Source: Dendrobium chrysotoxum (taxonomy: Eukaryota > Streptophyta > Magnoliopsida > Asparagales > Orchidaceae). Taken from it: a DNA stretch of 64,000 nucleotides. Location of the stretch: assembly GCA_019925795.1 (NCBI GenBank), contig CM034313.1:25966932-26030931 (forward strand), in the 5' to 3' direction. The notes below the pieces were generated by a model. It did not search any database and was not told where the DNA came from. It saw only the letters and a list, made by a program, of their open reading frames with translations. Each line of letters starts with the position of its first letter. Position 1 is the first letter of the stretch. A program made the position numbers and the translations under genes. This document shows positions 58,901-64,000 of the stretch, in pieces.

Positions 58901-59524
58901 GGACTCCCGTGATCAACGGAATATATTTCCAGGCCCATCCCCCTTTGAGATATACTAAGGATCAGGATCATTGTCAGAACAAGCAGTAGAGGCAGCAAGA
59001 GAGGAAAAAAAAAAGAAGATGATAAGTAGTAGAGAGAGCCCTATTGTTACTATTGTTGTGTTTTTTTTTTTAATTGTTGTTATTTCTTCTATGTTATTTT
59101 ATTTTCTTATATTTTTAGTTTTATTGTAGATAGTTTTAATTTGGAAAAAACTAATGAAATCAATTTCCCTACTTTAACTAAATTTATTTGTCTAACTATA
59201 TTGCATTTTTTGCTTGAATTATGAAATTAAAAAAATTCAAATTAAAATCTTTAAGTATTTAATAGTACACAATTTGTAAAATTTCTCTAATAAAATAGTT
59301 ATAAGCAACAACTAATCTTTTCATTCAAATTAGTAATTCCTAATAAATTAAATTCCTAAATCACTTAAGCACTTGACTATTTATAAAGAATTACTTGATT
59401 TAGGGTTAATGTGAATAAACAATTTAATCTAATTCTAAATCATCTAATAAGTAATTAGAAAATTATGAAACCATTAATAAACTTTAGATAGTATAACAAG
59501 TGGAGGTAAGAGACTGATATTTAA
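58901..59524. other. AT-rich spacer before the Athila 3' LTR
   Basis: No coding domain; strongly AT-rich from 59040. Confidence 0.5.
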
Positions 59525-60319
59525 AAGAGAAGAAGAGTGCAAAGGAGTCTGTATTGCTTATCTAGATTATTTCTATCCTTAATCTCTAGTTGCACTTTTA
59601 TTTTGTTTAGTGAAATGAAAATGTTTGCTCTATTTAATTGTATCTATATGTGTGGCTAAATTCTTTTATCAAAATTTATGATCATTTAAGAACCATATAT
59701 TGCATAGAGTAGGTATGTTATTTTATAAATTATTTAACGTTGGTTTTAATTCCTCCAAGCTTCATTTAGTTTATGTATAGGTCATACATAAACTTAAAAC
59801 CTAGTTTGATCTAGAGTCTCAATAAAGAAGAGAAGAACAATTAAAGGTTTTAAAACAACCTTGCTATGTATAGACATATGATGCTTAAGGTTATAAGATC
59901 TTAAGAAGATAGTAAAACTATAGTTGGGTGGAATCCAAGCTAATACTACAATGAGATCAACAGAGATGATATGTACTTATGCTTTGATTTATAGCAACAT
60001 TAGGAAGAAATCACTCTTATGCAAGCATGTGTTTTGGAATAACATAGGTTCAAAGATTTTAAAATTAGTAAATTTATCTTTTATAATTTTAGCTTTTTAC
60101 TTTGAATAGCCTAAACTTTTGTTTATCGATTGACTAGATAAATAGAGTAGTTTTATTAAGCAATATTAAAGTAATTTTAGGAAATTTTAATACTCGTGGG
60201 AACGATACTTTTCTCATCACTTTATTGCTTGACAAAATACTTATACTTGTGTAAAACAGGAGTTACACTGTAGAATTAAACAAATCATACTTAAAAAGAA
60301 AAGTACTATAGGTAAAGTG
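59525..60319 (+). repeat. 3' LTR of the Athila element
   Basis: Partner of 50430-51230. Similarity stops at ggtaaagtg (60311-60319), exactly as at 51222-51230, which marks the element's right edge. Tat-like minus-strand sequence begins next. Confidence 0.8.
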
Positions 60320-62110
60320 CCTGTCAGGTTGCACTCGCTCCTTCACTCTCCTCAGAGGTATGCGACAGTAGATCCTAGAAGTTCTTCTGCTCAAATTTAT
60401 TGTCGAGTTCCTTAGAGTTAGAGATGACTAACTTCTAGTCTTCTACATATAGTATTTGATGCCCTCATCATACTTCTTGCTGAGCCCTCCTAATACTGTA
60501 AACTACAGAGAAGGCCACAACCCAACTCTCCTCATTTAGTTTAAACTCTCTAATTTGTCGAGTGAGTTTTCTAGTGCTTCTCACTAACTCCTCTGCTTCC
60601 TTTAAGGCATCATCCTTCTTTAAAAACTCCTACTAAGTGACCTCCCTCATATTTAGCTCAGCCTTTAAGGACTCAACCTCCTTCTTCGCTTCTTATCAAA
60701 GCATGAATGCCTCTCGAAGAATGTCCTTCACCTTCTGGGTATCCTCGTGCAAACTAGTGAGTTTCCTGACAACCTGTAGATAACTAAGCACCAACTTCAA
60801 AGTGCTCGGCTAGTTTATGGCGTTAGTGCTAATGACGACGATGAAGACCTCATCCTTAAGGGCCGCCTTCAACTCCTTGTCCACACTAGTCGAGAAGATT
60901 TTCAACCCCAAGCCATATTCCTTCCTAATTGGGAAGATGGGGCTTCCCACATGCTTGACCTTTGAGCCCTCCCTAGTCTTTATAGTCTTTTTCATCTTCT
61001 TCTCCTTCAAACTACCTCCTCCAACTCCAACTACCCCTTAGAGAGAGAGAGAGATGATGCCTTTCCCATTGCCCTTTGTGGGCTTTAGCTTGGGTGTCAG
61101 CGCCTCCTCAACCCTAATCCTAAGTCCTCATTAATGATGTGCCCTCAACTTGGCACTATTGGCAGGTCTACAATGATAGGCGTGGATGGATCGACTTTCC
61201 TCTTATTGCCAGACATAGGCTTACTCAGCTCCTCTTAAGATTTGGCGGGAGCTTAAGCGACAGGCTAGGGAGAAGCAGTGCAAACTATGGAGGGTAATTA
61301 TAGGCATGAGAGGGCATGTAGAAGCCAACGACTTAGCATTAGGGCACCATTCAGGTGAACTCGCCGAATACTTCACCACCTTAGCCTTCCTCTTCTTTCA
61401 TCCCTCTTGATAAGGAGGACCCATGCTAAGGAACTCTAACATAATAAGGTCTTCATAATAAGTGTATAGGCTTATCTCACATGGATATGAGCTCATTTTC
61501 AACATAAAAATGAGAATAATTAAAAAATTTCATAAGTAAAAATGGTTAGCATCATAGAATGTGTCATACACTGCCCATGAGTTCACATGATTGTGAAGAA
61601 GAGCCCTCCCCTTTAGGTGATTAAAGGCCATGAATTTTTGTCATTAAGCTCAGGGACAACAGTCTATTCTTTGGTGAAGGGAATGAGGTGAGTCAGCATA
61701 GCTCATCCAAATCACGACTTAGCAAATACAGACTCTGACTTTCAATCTTTCACATTATCCGCCCACCCTTCAGCCTCATATGATGGGAGAAAAATTGAAT
61801 ATTGTCATCGTTGAAGGCCTTGATGATGAAGATTTGGTGGAACAAGGTGAGACTCCACATAATCATCTCTCACTACAATGAGAGACGAAGCTCACCACAC
61901 TTGCTATTGAGATTGACATGATTTGCAGTGAGTTCTAAATGAAGTCGAAGTCAAAAGCCCAACTGAAGTATCACAAGGAATTAACAACCCATTCATGTAG
62001 AGGGTGTTAAGGTGTTTATCCTCTGTAGAAACTTGAACTATTATATTAAAGTCCTCGTATTGATACTCAAATAATATCATGTCAACAAACATCTAAGTCG
62101 TTAATATACT
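60320..62110 (-). pseudogene. Tat-like accessory ORF with coiled coil
   Basis: The minus strand reads KMKKTIKTREGSKVKHVGS (61010 downward). After a stop comes a Lys/Glu/Leu heptad-rich stretch including KKEVESLKAELNMREV and DDALKEAEELVRSTRKL (about 60690-60560). Such coiled-coil ORFs accompany gag-pol in Tat/Ogre elements. Stops break it. A separate 62-codon frame near 61904-62092 is unrecognised. Confidence 0.5.
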
Positions 62111-62149
62111 TGTCAATTGCAAATGGCATACTACGACTCAAATCCCCGT

Positions 62150-62690
62150 GTAGTTATAGCGCATAGCGCACGGCGCGGCACACACCATTTTAAACATGGT
62201 GCATAATATAAAATAATTAAAATATATATATTTAGTAATATTAAATATAATTAAATAATAAATAATAACTTGATTAGAGAAAACTTTAGGCATAAATATC
62301 CTATCAAACAGTAAAAATGATAATTTTAAATACTACATAAACTTACATCAATAGATTTGAGCAGGATTTAAGCATAATTTAGCCTAAATCCTGCCAAATA
62401 GCAAAATGACAGCTTTAAATCCTACAAAAAAGTTAAATCCTTAATTTTTTAATATTTTATTAATTTAATGTTTAATTAATAAATTAATAATTATTATATT
62501 AATAAATTAACATTAAAAATTAATTTTAATTCATAATTTGAAATTTATAACATGTTAAAAAAATAGCACTGCAATTTGCACCCTGCACCATGCGCCATTG
62601 CCCATGCATGCGCAAAATAGCACGTGCTATTTTGATGCACCCGCTGTGCTGCACGCCATGGCACACGCTATTTTACTCCATTGACATAAT
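62150..62690. repeat. AT-rich insertion with GC-rich, palindrome-like ends
   Basis: Both ends are rich in gcgc, gcac and cgctatt words in roughly inverted arrangement (agcgcatagcgcacgg on the left, ccatggcacacgctatt on the right), around an AT-rich core. It could be a small non-autonomous DNA transposon; no exact terminal repeat or target duplication was identified. Confidence 0.35.
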
Positions 62691-64000
62691 TGATCGCCAA
62701 GAAGACTTATTTGTACTCTAACTCAGCAAAAGCCTTGTGACATCTCCTCAAAATCGTCATCTCAAAGGGGAATGCTTGTGCCAACAAAAGAGAGAATTAA
62801 GAGAGAGCAATGTCGATGATAAAACAAAGACAAGGTTCCCCGCCCTTTGGGTAAAGCAATGTTTATAGAAAAAATCAGAGGCTTGGACTCTGAGCTGGAG
62901 TCACATCTAGCATTAACGAACCAAATCTCTCCTTGCATCATTACAGAAAGATTCACTAATTTTCAATTCACTCGCTCAACGAAGAGTCAATAGAAGAGTC
63001 ACTCTCTAATAGAAAGAGAAAAGTGGCTCTTGGGTAATGAGGTAAAGAGTCGTCACAAGTAAACAACAAAGAGTCATCACAGATGAACTAAACAGAAAGT
63101 CAAGCAAAGAAAGCAAAAAGAATAAGCTGTAAACATAAATGAAAAGTATAAGAAATAGAATTTTTTTTCTTATTTTACTTCAACATTTTTATAAGTCTTA
63201 TTATATACGGGAGGGTTTATATCACTTGCTTTGCAAGAATAATTTATATAAATGGTCAGAAGACATCATTCCTTTCTCTACCAAATTGTGACCTTCCACA
63301 AGAAACTAGCTTGACTACAACAACACCAAAAGCTTGTAAACTGCCAACATTCTTGTCCTCAAGTCCAACACTTCCTTACATTGCACGACAGCCTCATCCC
63401 TCGTAAAGCCTGCATTTTCCAAAGCCTCTATCTTCGTCTTCCCTTAAACTCAGCTCTAATGCACGTGAGCTCTTCCTCTAATGCCTAGACTTTCCCTAGA
63501 AAAGAGCCTCTACGAAAGATGACACTGGTGTGGAAATCTTGACATCTAGGCAGAAGAAGAGGCTCGTGGACTACTATTGTCAGCAAAGGTGAAGGGATGG
63601 GGTAATTTTAGGCTTGATAGTGCCGCATTTTCTTTCTTGTAGGCTCAGACTCCATGAACTTGATAGTCTTCACCACAGAGGGGACTCCAATAGAAATCGC
63701 CATATGTTGGTCCGTAATGTCCTATTTCACAAGAGTTGTCCTTATCGAAATGAATGATCAAGGAGAGACAATTTATTATACAATAAGCTAAACGAAACCT
63801 TAAAAAGCCAATCATAGAGAGCCTAAGTCCTCATATATAAGTCAAGTGCCTACTGAGTTGAGCCAAGCGCCTCCAACTCATTCGGAGGGTGATCAAGAAA
63901 CTTGCTCGAGATCAGGTGGATCTTAGGCTCACTCTAGATCAGCGACATGTGACCCCCAAACATATCTTTCTCAAAAAAATTAAAAAAGGAATTATTCTTA
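62691..64000 (-). other. Further Tat-like sequence, non-coding or heavily degraded
   Basis: Composition and words (actcgct, gaactcgc, cttgcaca) match the Tat sequences elsewhere. A degraded minus-strand coiled-coil-like stretch can be read around 63300-63560. No intact domain. It runs off the right edge. Confidence 0.4.

Larger units (their letters stand above)
50430..60319 (+). mobile_element. Athila-type Gypsy element with both LTRs and a nested LINE
   Basis: Direct repeats at about 50430-51230 and 59525-60319 bracket gag, protease, RT, RNase H, integrase and a third ORF, all on the plus strand, in Gypsy order. The third ORF after pol is characteristic of Athila. A LINE fragment sits inside it. 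All coding blocks are broken. Confidence 0.85.

Noticed and set aside
1..64000. A wholly new defence, mobile or regulatory system
   Set aside because: Every coding block recognised belongs to known plant retrotransposon or transposon families or to one DUF92 gene; the unusual items are structural arrangements of these, reported separately.

Overview
This window is nuclear DNA of a flowering plant with a large, repeat-rich genome. The evidence is split exons with GT/AG introns and several lineages of plant LTR retrotransposons (SIRE-type Copia; chromovirus, Tekay/Del, Tat and Athila-type Gypsy). There are also RTE-type LINEs, a hAT DNA transposon and a tRNA-derived SINE-like unit. Nothing prokaryotic or organellar was seen. 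The species cannot be named from the sequence alone.

Only one host gene is convincingly present. It lies on the minus strand and encodes a DUF92/TMEM19 family membrane protein (the Arabidopsis protein PGR group). Three open exons are seen: 44723-44945, 19045-19293 and 18458-18589 (stop). They join in frame and cover about the last 200 residues of a protein usually near 290. The intron between the first two is 25.4 kb and packed with transposable elements. The 5' exons were not found, so the intron upstream of 44945 runs at least 19 kb to the window edge.

Layout. 1-10536: a SIRE-type Copia element on the minus strand, with its 5' LTR at 8879-10536, gag, a triplicated protease segment, integrase, RT/RNase H and an env-like ORF that runs off the left edge. 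10537-18457: non-coding repeat-rich DNA downstream of the host gene, with a CT microsatellite, local duplications, five hairpin repeats, an AT-only tract and a GC-rich promoter-like island. 18458-19293: the last two host exons. 19322-25403: a pol-deleted Gypsy element, flanked by a 5-bp duplication, whose two LTR-like ends point in opposite directions. 25780-26720: a SINE-like unit beside a LINE 3' end. 27600-32050: a truncated Tat element on the plus strand. 32061-33668: a hAT transposon with a perfect 8-bp target duplication and an internal 11-bp satellite. 34560-40420: a Tekay-like element on the minus strand. 40420-44722: intron without recognisable genes. 44723-44945: host exon. 45640-49560: a second Tat element, deleted from protease straight to integrase. 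50430-60319: an Athila element on the plus strand with both LTRs, and a LINE nested in its third ORF. 60320-64000: Tat-like sequence on the minus strand.

All element coding regions carry stop codons, frameshifts or deletions, so none looks autonomous. The clearest biological story is how the host gene tolerates this load, including an insertion only 28 nt from a 3' splice site. All family assignments come from reading translated motifs by eye; no database search or alignment was run. Element boundaries written with 'about' may be off by tens to hundreds of bases.
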